Positions 8,328 through 15,889 of a DNA stretch of 46,140 nucleotides are shown here, piece by piece. Made by a program: the position numbers and the translations under genes. The DNA is taken from contig CAMATI010000008.1 in the NCBI GenBank assembly GCA_945861095.1, forward strand, positions 1-46,140. Direction: 5' to 3'. This DNA comes from Asaia bogorensis (GTDB lineage: Bacteria > Pseudomonadota > Alphaproteobacteria > Acetobacterales > Acetobacteraceae). Every line of letters begins with the position of its first letter. The stretch's first letter is position 1. Below the pieces are notes generated by a model. That model made no database searches and was not told the DNA's origin. It saw only the letters and a program-made list of their open reading frames with translations.

Positions 8328-8578
8328 CGGTCGATTTCGCGACCGGATTCGGCGTCGGACGGGTCATCCATGTCGGCGTGCACCAGATCGAACCCGTCCG
8401 CGATGCGCACGGAGCCGGGATGCGCGCCGAACAGCGAGCCCTTGCGGGCCTCGCGGTCCAGCAGGCTGCGCATGGCGAGCGCCACGGCTTCGGTCTTGTT
8501 GCCGGCGGTGAGTTGCACCGCGGTCTGTTCGATCAATCCGACGACGTCGGGGCGGTTGATGGTTACGACGATGGGCAT
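8324..8578 (-). CDS. vapB: VapB-type antitoxin
   Basis: The 84-residue protein starts with an IVVTINRPDV strand and continues with VGLIEQTAVQLTAGNKTEAVALAMRSLL, the pattern of the Rv0623/PSK-type VapB antitoxins in which a short beta-strand and two helices bind DNA. The C-terminal half (from about residue 46) is acidic and probably the toxin-binding tail. AGGAGG lies five bases before the ATG at 8578. The gene precedes vapC with a 4-base overlap, and a palindrome that could be its own operator lies just upstream (8591-8607). This is the expected arrangement of an autoregulated toxin-antitoxin operon. Confidence 0.88.
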   Translation of the reverse strand: MPIVVTINRPDVVGLIEQTAVQLTAGNKTEAVALAMRSLLDREARKGSLFGAHPGSVRIADGFDLVHADMDDPSDAESGREIDR

Positions 8579-8590
8579 CGGAGCCTCCTG

Positions 8591-8607
8591 TCATTAGATG
8601 TTAATGA
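8591..8607 (-). promoter_or_regulatory. Candidate VapBC operator palindrome
   Basis: TCATTA and TAATGA arms flank a 5-base centre, in an AT-rich patch within otherwise GC-rich DNA, ending only a few bases before the AGGAGG site of vapB. VapB proteins of this kind usually bind such palindromes and repress their own operon. A -35-like TTGCAA lies farther upstream on the minus strand, but I could not define a convincing -10. Confidence 0.6.
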
Positions 8608-8642
8608 TGCCATCAAACCGCCCCGGTTGCAAGCGCGTTCTG

Positions 8643-10040
8643 CTACTCCCCCGCGAGGCGCGCTGGCGTTACCGGCGCCGAATGCCGCATCAGGCCGGCG
8701 ATGTCGTTGGTAGTGTCGATGGCCAGCACGGCATCGGCGAGCTTGGCCGAGCGTTCTTCACCGAGAACCGCGTCGGTGAGGCCGGCGAATTTGGAGCGGA
8801 GTTCGTTCTCGGTCAGGAAGTTGGTGGGTTCGCCCTTCGGCACCACCACTGTCTGCGTGAAGGTCTTGCCGCCGGCCTCGATCGTCAGTTTGCCGGACAT
8901 GTTGGCGGGAAACTCGGCCTCGATTTCCGGGTCGAATTCGCAGGTGACCTTGGAGAGCAGGGCGCGGATGCCTGGGTCTTGCAGGCCGGTATAGCTGTCC
9001 CATCCCATGGCGCCGGTGGCGAGCGCGGAGGAGATCACGAACGGGCCGCTGAACTGCCCGTCCACGACATTCTGCGGATTGGCTTTCTTGTCCGCGGGCT
9101 CGCCGATCAGCATCATTCCGGACCTGGGCAGCCCGAGACGGATGGACGTGATGTCCTTGGGCTGGATGTCATTGGCGGCGCGCAGCATCAGCGCGGCATC
9201 GATGCCGGCATGGCCGTAGCGGCAGGACGGGTAGGGCTTCACGGCCGTGTGCATGAGTTCGAACACGATGCCGAGGTCCTGCACCGCACGCTCCGGCGTT
9301 GGGTTCGGGGCATAGGCGCGCATGAAGCCGTGCTTGCCTTCCAACGCCTCCGACGCGCCCTTGAAGCCTTCCTTGACCAGGGTTGCGGCCATCAGCCCGT
9401 TGCAGGCGGCCCAGCCGACCTGGAAGCGCTTCGTCCAGGCGCCGTTGGCCAGGAATTGCAGGCTGCCGGCACATTGCGACAGCACCGTGCCCATCGCGCC
9501 AGCCACGCCCTCGGCGTCCAGGCCGAAGACCCGTGCGGCGGCGGCGGCGGCCCCGAAGGCGCCGCAGGTCGCGGTGGGGTGGAAGCCACGGTCGTAGTGC
9601 TCGCCCGCCGGCAGGGCCAGCGCGATGCGGCAGGTGACTTCGTAGCCGGCGATGATGCCCGCCAGCACGTCGGCGCCGGATGCGCCCACCATTTCGCCCG
9701 CGGCGATGGCGGCGGGGATCACCGGCGCGCCAGGGTGGAGCGAGCCCGCGGCGTGCGTGTCGTCAAAATCCAGCGAGTGGGCCAAAGCCCCGTTCAGGAA
9801 CGCGGCGCCGGCGGGGGTGTAACGGGCCGGGTCGCCGAACACGCCGGCATTGCCGTTGCCCATGCCCATGGCGCGGGCGGCGGCGAGAAAGGACGCCGTG
9901 CTCTCCGCATCGTGGCGGGCGCGGACGATGTTGCCAACCAGGTCCAGAACCAGGAAGCGGGCGCGGTTCACGACATCGGGTGGCAGGGTGGATAGCTTGA
10001 TGTCGGCACAGAACCTGGAGAGTTCGGCGGTCACGCCCAT
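8643..10040 (-). CDS. MmgE/PrpD family protein
   Basis: Member of the family that includes 2-methylcitrate dehydratase PrpD, cis-aconitate decarboxylase and iminodisuccinate epimerase. The 465-residue length is normal. The marker NGALAHSLDFDDTH lies at about residues 83-96. The frame extends farther upstream, but AAGGAA seven bases before the ATG at 10040 and the normal N-terminus (MGVTAELSRFCADI) decide the start. No prpB/prpC genes are nearby, so a methylcitrate-cycle role is not supported. Members in such isolated contexts often act on other hydroxy- or polycarboxylic acids. It is separated from the upstream oxidoreductase by a GC-rich repeat module. Confidence 0.88.
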   Translation of the reverse strand: MGVTAELSRFCADIKLSTLPPDVVNRARFLVLDLVGNIVRARHDAESTASFLAAARAMGMGNGNAGVFGDPARYTPAGAAFLNGALAHSLDFDDTHAAGSLHPGAPVIPAAIAAGEMVGASGADVLAGIIAGYEVTCRIALALPAGEHYDRGFHPTATCGAFGAAAAAARVFGLDAEGVAGAMGTVLSQCAGSLQFLANGAWTKRFQVGWAACNGLMAATLVKEGFKGASEALEGKHGFMRAYAPNPTPERAVQDLGIVFELMHTAVKPYPSCRYGHAGIDAALMLRAANDIQPKDITSIRLGLPRSGMMLIGEPADKKANPQNVVDGQFSGPFVISSALATGAMGWDSYTGLQDPGIRALLSKVTCEFDPEIEAEFPANMSGKLTIEAGGKTFTQTVVVPKGEPTNFLTENELRSKFAGLTDAVLGEERSAKLADAVLAIDTTNDIAGLMRHSAPVTPARLAGE

Positions 10041-10101
10041 GGTTTGGGTTCCTTTCGAAAATTGATCAGGGTTTGGCGGAACGATCGGAGAGGCGGGACG
10101 G

Positions 10102-10164
10102 TCCGGCCAAAGGGGCTTTGCCCCTCTGGACACCCCACCAAGGGCGACGGCCCTTGGAACCGGA
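10102..10164. repeat. GC-rich double-hairpin repeat module (single copy)
   Basis: Two adjoining hairpins: AGGGGC-TTT-GCCCCT (10111-10125) and CCAAGGGC-GACG-GCCCTTGG (10138-10157), ending in AACCGG. The same modules, in the same order, form the outer arms of the large palindromic element at 25836-26107. It lies directly downstream of the oxidoreductase stop (10179, minus strand) and could serve as a terminator, but its recurrence shows that it is a dispersed repeat. Confidence 0.8.
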
Positions 10165-10178
10165 CAATCTTACTCCCT

Positions 10179-11153
10179 TCAACTTGTCAGGACGGCTTTG
10201 CCGATGACCTTGCGGTCTATCACCGCTTGCAGTGCTTCGGCGGCTTGATCCAACGGGAAGCTGTGGGAAATACGGGGCTTCAGCTTGCCTTGGCCCGCGA
10301 GTTCGGTCAGTGCCTTCATGTTGGCGATCGCCAGGGCGGGGTCCGCCTCGTTCAGGCCGCCGATCCTGACGCCGATCGCGTCGATCCCCTTGATCAACAG
10401 GTAGTTGCTGCGGATATTGGTCGGACCGCCGCCCAGGAACCCCAGGATCAACAGCCGCCCGCACCAGGCAAGGCAGCGGAGCGATTCGTCGGCCACCTTA
10501 TCGCCGATGGGATCGTAGACGATGTCGACCCCCTTCCCGCCGGTCAGTTCCTTCACCTGATCCACGAAACCGCCGCGATAATCGATCGCGTGATCGGCGC
10601 CTTCCTCGATGCAGGCGGCGCGCTTTTCCTCGGTGCTGGCGGTGGCGATGACCCTGGCGCCGAACAGCTTCGCCACCTGGATCGCGGCGATCCCGATGCC
10701 GCCCGCCGCGCCATGCACCAGCACCCATTCGCCAGCCTGCATGCGCCCGCGTTGCAGCAGCGCATGATAGGCCGTGGAGTAGGCACCGCGGAACACGCCG
10801 GCCGACTCCAGGCTCATGCCGTCCGGCACCAGGTCGCACAACTCCGCTTTCGCATTGCCCAGTTCGGCGCACGCGCCAAGCTGATGGCGGCTCATGACCC
10901 GATCGCCCGGCCGGAACTGGGTCACACCCGGTCCGACCGAGACCACCTCCCCCGCCGCCTCGCCGCCCGGAACGAACGGCGGGTCCGGCCGGAACTGGTA
11001 TTTCCCGGCGAGCATCAGAACGTCCACATATTGCACGCCGCGTGCGCGGATTCGCACCTGGATCTGCCCCTCGGACGGCGGCGGCGGGTCCGGCAGGTCC
11101 CGTAGCGCGAGCACTTCGGGCCCGCCGAACGCCTCACATACCATCGCTTTCAC
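10179..11153 (-). CDS. NADPH:quinone oxidoreductase-like, zinc-free MDR family
   Basis: Medium-chain dehydrogenase/reductase of the quinone oxidoreductase branch, which reduces quinones or enoyl compounds with NADPH. The 324-residue protein has an N-terminal catalytic fold and a Rossmann domain with VHGAAGGIGIAAIQVAK (about 146-162), the family's nucleotide-binding AAGGVG-type motif. It lacks the cysteine ligands of zinc-containing alcohol dehydrogenases. The GTG at 11153 has AGGGAG about seven bases upstream, supporting that start. It is divergent from the Crp/Fnr regulator across a 316-bp gap, so regulation by that protein is possible but not shown. Confidence 0.9.
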   Translation of the reverse strand: MKAMVCEAFGGPEVLALRDLPDPPPPSEGQIQVRIRARGVQYVDVLMLAGKYQFRPDPPFVPGGEAAGEVVSVGPGVTQFRPGDRVMSRHQLGACAELGNAKAELCDLVPDGMSLESAGVFRGAYSTAYHALLQRGRMQAGEWVLVHGAAGGIGIAAIQVAKLFGARVIATASTEEKRAACIEEGADHAIDYRGGFVDQVKELTGGKGVDIVYDPIGDKVADESLRCLAWCGRLLILGFLGGGPTNIRSNYLLIKGIDAIGVRIGGLNEADPALAIANMKALTELAGQGKLKPRISHSFPLDQAAEALQAVIDRKVIGKAVLTS

Positions 11154-11469
11154 GGTCGTCTCCCTTGTTCATGCTAGCCGGTTGGATACAGGACTCCGTC
11201 TGCTTTCGGAACCTCACCAACCCATGGACCCGAAGCGCCGCCCGCGGTTTCCATTCATTTGGCGCGCCTGACGCCTGGCTTCGGGATGCCGGCGCACGCG
11301 GCGGGGCGGAAGCATCCCGCGCGATCGACGCATCCGCGAGTCTGGGGACGGAACCGGCCCCACGACGGCCTGAGCACGTATATCCATTCGGTACTCTTGA
11401 TCAGGATTGGATTGCCACGCCACAATGGTCGTATAACGACGTTGTTCCTACGAGAAGGTTGGCGCGCCC

Positions 11470-12216
11470 ATGTCCCAGGTTTCGACCGATGCCATGTCCG
11501 ACCGGCTCCCGCACACCGGTATCGACGTCGGGCTGTTCAATGGTTCACGCATTTTCGAAAACCTGGACAGTGCGATCCTGGCTCGCCTCGCATCGCTGTC
11601 AAGCGTGGTGACGGCCTCGGAAAACGCCGTTATGTGCCGGCAAGGCGATCAGGCCGAGCACCTGTTCATCCTGGTGGATGGGCAGGTCATCCTGTCAAAC
11701 ACGGCACCCAACGGCACCACCGCATTGGTGGAGGTTATTCAGCCGGGCGGCCATTTTATCCTGGCAACGCTGCTGGCGCAGTTGCCGCTGCTGTTGACCG
11801 CCCAGGCCACGACGGTGTCCCGTCTGATCGCGGTCAACGCCGAAGGATTGATGCGTCTGATGCGGGCGGAGCCAGCGGTCGCCGCCGCGATCATGCGGGC
11901 CGAGGCGCTGGATTTCAGTGCCATGGTCCGCCAGGTCTGTGACCTGAAACTGCGCACCACCGCCCAACGACTGGGCTGCTATCTGTTGGAATTGTCGCAT
12001 ACCAAGGCGGAGAATTCCGTCACTTTGCGCCTGCCCTACGACAAGCGCCTGCTCGCCGCGCGTCTGGGGTGCCGACAGGAAAATCTCTCGCGGGCGTTCG
12101 CCGCCCTGCGCAGTTTCGGGGTCGAAACGCACGGCGCCCGGGTCATTCTGCACGACATCGCAAGCCTGCGGGCCTATTCCGCCCCGGACGTTCTGGAGGG
12201 GCCGGTCCCCGCCTGA
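11470..12216 (+). CDS. Crp/Fnr-family transcriptional regulator
   Basis: The 248-residue protein has a cyclic-nucleotide-binding-like beta-roll (about 25-125; FENLDSAILARLASLS, GDQAEHLFILVDGQV), a dimerisation helix, and a C-terminal winged helix with LLAARLGCRQENLSRAFAAL (about 195-214). No N-terminal cysteine cluster of the FNR type is present, and the effector-binding arginine/glutamate signature of CRP is not evident, so the signal is unknown; the DNR/NnrR-like branch is one option. The ATG at 11470 follows GAGAAGG at slightly long spacing. The gap upstream (11154-11469) holds presumptive promoters for both divergent genes. The stop codon lies within the first unit of a 16-bp tandem repeat. 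Confidence 0.88.
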   Translation: MSQVSTDAMSDRLPHTGIDVGLFNGSRIFENLDSAILARLASLSSVVTASENAVMCRQGDQAEHLFILVDGQVILSNTAPNGTTALVEVIQPGGHFILATLLAQLPLLLTAQATTVSRLIAVNAEGLMRLMRAEPAVAAAIMRAEALDFSAMVRQVCDLKLRTTAQRLGCYLLELSHTKAENSVTLRLPYDKRLLAARLGCRQENLSRAFAALRSFGVETHGARVILHDIASLRAYSAPDVLEGPVPA

Positions 12217-12290
12217 CCATCACGCACCCTGACCATCACGCACCCTGACCATCACGCGCCCTGACGATCACGCACCCTCACCATCCGGGG
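12214..12290. repeat. 16-bp tandem repeat (four units plus a partial)
   Basis: TGACCATCACGCACCC is repeated at 12214, 12230, 12246 and 12262 with one substitution each in the last two units; a degenerate part follows. The first unit contains the stop codon of the Crp/Fnr gene. It occupies the whole gap between two convergent genes. Confidence 0.9.
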
Positions 12291-12295
12291 GGCGG

Positions 12296-13372
12296 TCAGG
12301 CGGACGTTATCTCACTCCAGGCGGCATCCGCGCCGACCTCCGCCATGCGACGGCCGAGCAGGCGGTTCCATTCGGCTTCGTTGCCGAATTCGTCGCGCCA
12401 GGACCAAAGCCGGCGGGTGACGAAATTCAACGCGTGCTCCAAGGTGAACCCGATCGCACCGTGCACCTGGTGCGCGATCCCGGCGCCGATTCCGGCGGCC
12501 TCCCCTGCCCTGGCCTTGCCGGCGGCGATCAAAGCCATACGCATGCCGGATTGTTCGGCTTTGGCCGCGACTCCCTCGGCCGCCAGATCGGCCGCCGCGC
12601 AGGACGCCGCGGTCTGCCCCGCCAAAACCGCCAGATTCTGTTGGATCGCCTGGAACTTGCCGATCGGACGCCCGAACTGGGTGCGGTCCTGGGCATATTG
12701 CGTGGTCATCGCTGTCAGCCGGATCAGCCCACCGGCTATCTGCTGCGCCCGGGCCGCGGCGCCGATGCCCCGCAGGTCCGCCGGCGTGACATTCGCGCGT
12801 GCGGCCGCGATGGCTGCCCCGTCGAAACGCAAGGTATCGCGCGGCTCCCGCGCGACATTCTCCTCCGGTTCGACCGACCATGCATCGCGCGCAACCAGAG
12901 CGACCCAGGCTTCATTCTGATAGGTGGCCAGAACCGCGGCGGCCACCGCGTCCCGGCCCCAGGGGATGCGCCTGGCGACACCGTTGACGCGCCAGGCATC
13001 GCCATCGCGGGACAGCGCCAGCGAGTCGCCTGCCGCCACTGGCGCGATGGTCAGCGGGCCCGACGGAACGGCAATCCCGGCCTGCCCCAGCAGCCAGCCG
13101 GCGATCATGGTTTCCGCCAGCGGGATCGGCGCCGCGTACTCTCCCGCGACGCGCAGCAACGACAGCGCATCGGCAACCGGAACGCCGTAGCCGCCCGCTT
13201 CCTCTGGCAGCAGCGCCAGGGGCAGCCCGGCATCCTGGGTCGCATCCCACAGGGCGGCCGGCCAGGTGCCATCATTGGCGGCGCGCAGGACCGAGGCATC
13301 ACAATGGGCGCGGAACAGACGTTCCGCAGTCTCGCGCAGCAAATCGCCCGCGGAAGTATCTACATCGCTCAT
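12296..13372 (-). CDS. Acyl-CoA dehydrogenase, short subunit-like
   Basis: FAD-linked acyl-CoA dehydrogenase fold of 358 residues, shorter than the usual 380. Recognisable are the RTQFGRPIGKFQAIQQ segment of the C-terminal helical domain and the terminal VHGAIGFTLEHALNF block. In most homotetrameric members the catalytic glutamate sits beside a GG-x-G near this block; here the arrangement is the EH type of PimD-like small subunits and of heteromeric enzymes, whose partner carries part of the active site. No large-subunit partner is in the window. I chose the ATG at 13372; a longer frame reads across the divergent promoter region. It is transcribed away from the M20 hydrolase, 70 bp apart. Confidence 0.82.
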   Translation of the reverse strand: MSDVDTSAGDLLRETAERLFRAHCDASVLRAANDGTWPAALWDATQDAGLPLALLPEEAGGYGVPVADALSLLRVAGEYAAPIPLAETMIAGWLLGQAGIAVPSGPLTIAPVAAGDSLALSRDGDAWRVNGVARRIPWGRDAVAAAVLATYQNEAWVALVARDAWSVEPEENVAREPRDTLRFDGAAIAAARANVTPADLRGIGAAARAQQIAGGLIRLTAMTTQYAQDRTQFGRPIGKFQAIQQNLAVLAGQTAASCAAADLAAEGVAAKAEQSGMRMALIAAGKARAGEAAGIGAGIAHQVHGAIGFTLEHALNFVTRRLWSWRDEFGNEAEWNRLLGRRMAEVGADAAWSEITSA

Positions 13373-13442
13373 GGAATCTGGCATCATCCGGTTCATCCGC
13401 CGACATCCTATCACCGGCACCCGAAAAATTGCAGGAGGTCCC

Positions 13443-14732
13443 ATGAACCAGATCGACGCCAACACGATACGGCGTGCGGTTGCCGACCAGAAGGCGCTGG
13501 TCACGGCCCTGTTCGACCAGCTTCGCCAGGATGGCCTGGACGAACCCGGCGTGTCTCGCGACCCCTACGGCGCGGGCGAGCAACGCGGCCACGCCACGGT
13601 CACCCGCCTGGCGGAATCGATGGGTCTGGCGATCGAGAACGATGTCGGGGCCAACCTGTACATGACGATGCCCGGCCGAGACCGCGCGTTGCCACAACTG
13701 ATCATCGGGTCACATCTGGATTCCGTCCCGCATGGCGGCAACTTCGACGGTGCCGCGGGCGTGGTGGCCGGACTGGTCACGGTCGCGGTCCTGCGCCAGC
13801 TTGGGCTGACCCCGGCGCGCGACATCGTGGTGATGGGCATCCGCGCCGAGGAATCCATCTGGTTCCAGGTCTCCTATATCGGCAGCCGATCCGCCCTGGG
13901 CATGCTGCCCGATGGCGCGCTGGAGGTGCGCCGTGTCGATACCGGGCGCACCCTGGCCGAACATATGACCGAATGCGGCGGCGATCCGGAGCGGGTGCGC
14001 GCGCGCCACCGTCACCTGGATCCGGCGCGCCTGCACGCCTATCTGGAACTGCATATCGAACAGGCGCCAAGCCTGATCGAGGCGGACCGGTCGACGGCGA
14101 TCTGCACGGGCATTCCGGGCAATTTCCGCTATCCGAATGTCTGGATAGAGGGCAGCAACGACCATGTCGGCCTGCCGCGCCGGTTCCGTCACGATTCCGT
14201 GACAGCGGGGGCCGAGTTCGCGATGGCGATGGACGCGCTTTGGGCGGAACATGAGCAACGCGCCATTCCCATGGCCTGCACCATCGGCCGGTTTCACACA
14301 GACCCGACCCAGCACGGAATGACCATTGTGCCCGGATCATTCAATTTCAGCCTCGATGTCCGCGCCTATGACGAAGCCGTGCTGGCAGACCTCGACCAAC
14401 GTGTGGATACGATCGTGCGGAGCATCGAGCAGCGCCGCGGGGTGCGCTTCCATATGGGCACCAAGGCGCGCGCCGCAGTGGGCCACGTCGATCCCGAAAT
14501 CAAGGCCGGGTTGCAACGGGCGGCGGCTGAGTTGGGGGTTGGATACCTGGAACTCGGCAGCCCCGCCTCCCACGACGCCGCGGCGTTCGGCGAAGCAGGG
14601 GTACCCATGGGGATGCTATTTGTCAGAAATCAAAACGGCAGCCATAATCCACGAGAAGCAATGGAAATTGACGATTTCCTCGAAACGACCGCGGTTTTGG
14701 CACAATGGACCGTGAATCAAACCGTGCTATAG
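13443..14732 (+). CDS. M20-family amidohydrolase (N-carbamoyl-amino-acid hydrolase/allantoate amidohydrolase type)
   Basis: Dinuclear-metal hydrolase of the HyuC/AllC/beta-ureidopropionase branch. The 429-residue length fits. Metal ligands appear in GSHLDSV (His91, Asp93), NFDGAAGV (Asp102), RAEES (Glu136/137) and LELHIEQAP. The small dimerisation domain and the C-terminal NPREAME block are present. AGGAGG six bases upstream fixes the ATG at 13443; the frame is open farther upstream. Substrate is uncertain between N-carbamoyl amino acids, ureidoglycine-type compounds and allantoate; no hydantoinase or purine-catabolism gene is nearby. Confidence 0.9.
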   Translation: MNQIDANTIRRAVADQKALVTALFDQLRQDGLDEPGVSRDPYGAGEQRGHATVTRLAESMGLAIENDVGANLYMTMPGRDRALPQLIIGSHLDSVPHGGNFDGAAGVVAGLVTVAVLRQLGLTPARDIVVMGIRAEESIWFQVSYIGSRSALGMLPDGALEVRRVDTGRTLAEHMTECGGDPERVRARHRHLDPARLHAYLELHIEQAPSLIEADRSTAICTGIPGNFRYPNVWIEGSNDHVGLPRRFRHDSVTAGAEFAMAMDALWAEHEQRAIPMACTIGRFHTDPTQHGMTIVPGSFNFSLDVRAYDEAVLADLDQRVDTIVRSIEQRRGVRFHMGTKARAAVGHVDPEIKAGLQRAAAELGVGYLELGSPASHDAAAFGEAGVPMGMLFVRNQNGSHNPREAMEIDDFLETTAVLAQWTVNQTVL

Positions 14733-14740
14733 CGCATTGC

Positions 14741-15889
14741 ATGCCAACACATCTGGCGCAGACGTATCCGGCAGAGTCTTATTCGGCACGGTCGGGCGAA
14801 CAGATGTCGCCCACTGTCGGCGGACGTTGGCTGCGCCTGCTCAAGATTCCGATCTATCTCTGTTGTTTTCTTGCATTCCTGAGCGATGTTACGCAAGAAA
14901 TCTACATATCGTTCGGATTGTTCTATCTTCCGCTGATTTGTACGGCAGTCTTCCACCGCGATCCCCGGTCGGTCTGGTGGCTGGCGCTGGCCGCGATCTC
15001 TCTCATTGTCGGTGGGTTCTTCTTTCCGGTAATCAACCCGGATCAATCGGTGGCCTTGACCAACCGGACGCTGTCGATCATCGCGGTGATCGTCACCGCG
15101 GCCCTGGTGCACCATGCCCGCGATATCCAGGATCGTCTGGCCGCCCAGACCCAGCGGGCGGAAGCGGCGGAGCGTATGAAGACCGCGATCCTGTCGACCC
15201 TCAGCGACGAAATCCGTCAGCCGCTGCACGGCCTGGTCGGACTATGCGGCGTCATGATGGCCGACTGCCGCCCCGACCAGCGCGCCTCGCTCGGCCAGGT
15301 CCAGGCCAGCGGCAAGCAGTTGATCGGGATGATCGAGAATCTGATCGACCTGACCCATCTCGACGAGAGATCGATCCGGACGGAGCCGCTCGATGTCGAT
15401 CGGATGATCCATCAGGCCGTCGCCGCCATGCAACCCGCCGCCACCGACAAGGACATCCTGCTGGCCATCGATGCCGAACCAGGGCCGGCGCGTGTCGCAT
15501 TCGCCGATACCTGGGCGGTTCGGCGGATCCTGGACAACATTCTGGCCAATGCGTTGAAATTTTCACCGCGCGGCGCCGTGGTCGAACTCGCGACCGAAAC
15601 CGGGCCGAACTTCGTGGAACTGATCGTGCGAGATACCGGCATCGGTATGACCGCCGAGGCGTTGCGCAAGCTGGCCGCCCCGTTGAGCCCACAACCCGCG
15701 CAGGACACCCAGCCGTTGAATGTGGACGGGACCGGACTGACGCTCAGCCGCTACCTTGCCCGGGCGATGGGGGCGGAATTGCTGTTCGATTCGGAACCTG
15801 GGGCCGGAACCACCGTCATCCTGCGCCTGCCGGCCAATCAGCCGACGCGTTCACGACTCCCAGTAATCCAGCAGGATCAGCCCGCATAG
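14741..15889 (+). CDS. Membrane sensor kinase-like protein with Asp in place of the phosphoacceptor His
   Basis: The 382-residue protein has hydrophobic segments at about 35-55, 57-70, 78-100 and 108-125 (counted from the ATG at 14741), a short coiled coil (AAQTQRAEAAERMKT), then a HisKA-like and a HATPase domain. The H-box reads LSDEIRQPLHGLVG, where the normal sequence is SHE-x-R-x-PL; the His position is Asp156 (codon 15206-15208). The N-box (DNILANALKFSP), G1 (DTGIGM) and a modified G2 (DGTGLTLS) remain, while the F-box is not recognisable. It may be a pseudokinase or regulatory subunit. The start is uncertain (14705, 14741 or 14804). Its last 39 bases overlap copD, which is convergent. 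Confidence 0.8.
   Translation: MPTHLAQTYPAESYSARSGEQMSPTVGGRWLRLLKIPIYLCCFLAFLSDVTQEIYISFGLFYLPLICTAVFHRDPRSVWWLALAAISLIVGGFFFPVINPDQSVALTNRTLSIIAVIVTAALVHHARDIQDRLAAQTQRAEAAERMKTAILSTLSDEIRQPLHGLVGLCGVMMADCRPDQRASLGQVQASGKQLIGMIENLIDLTHLDERSIRTEPLDVDRMIHQAVAAMQPAATDKDILLAIDAEPGPARVAFADTWAVRRILDNILANALKFSPRGAVVELATETGPNFVELIVRDTGIGMTAEALRKLAAPLSPQPAQDTQPLNVDGTGLTLSRYLARAMGAELLFDSEPGAGTTVILRLPANQPTRSRLPVIQQDQPA

Noticed and set aside
11397..11410. FNR-like box upstream of the Crp/Fnr gene
   Set aside because: TTGAT is present but the second half (ATTGG) fits the ATCAA half-site poorly, so it is not reported as a site.
12214..12290. Tandem array considered as a CRISPR
   Set aside because: Units are contiguous with no unique spacers and no cas genes are present; the same holds for the arrays at 20190, 28534 and 41351.
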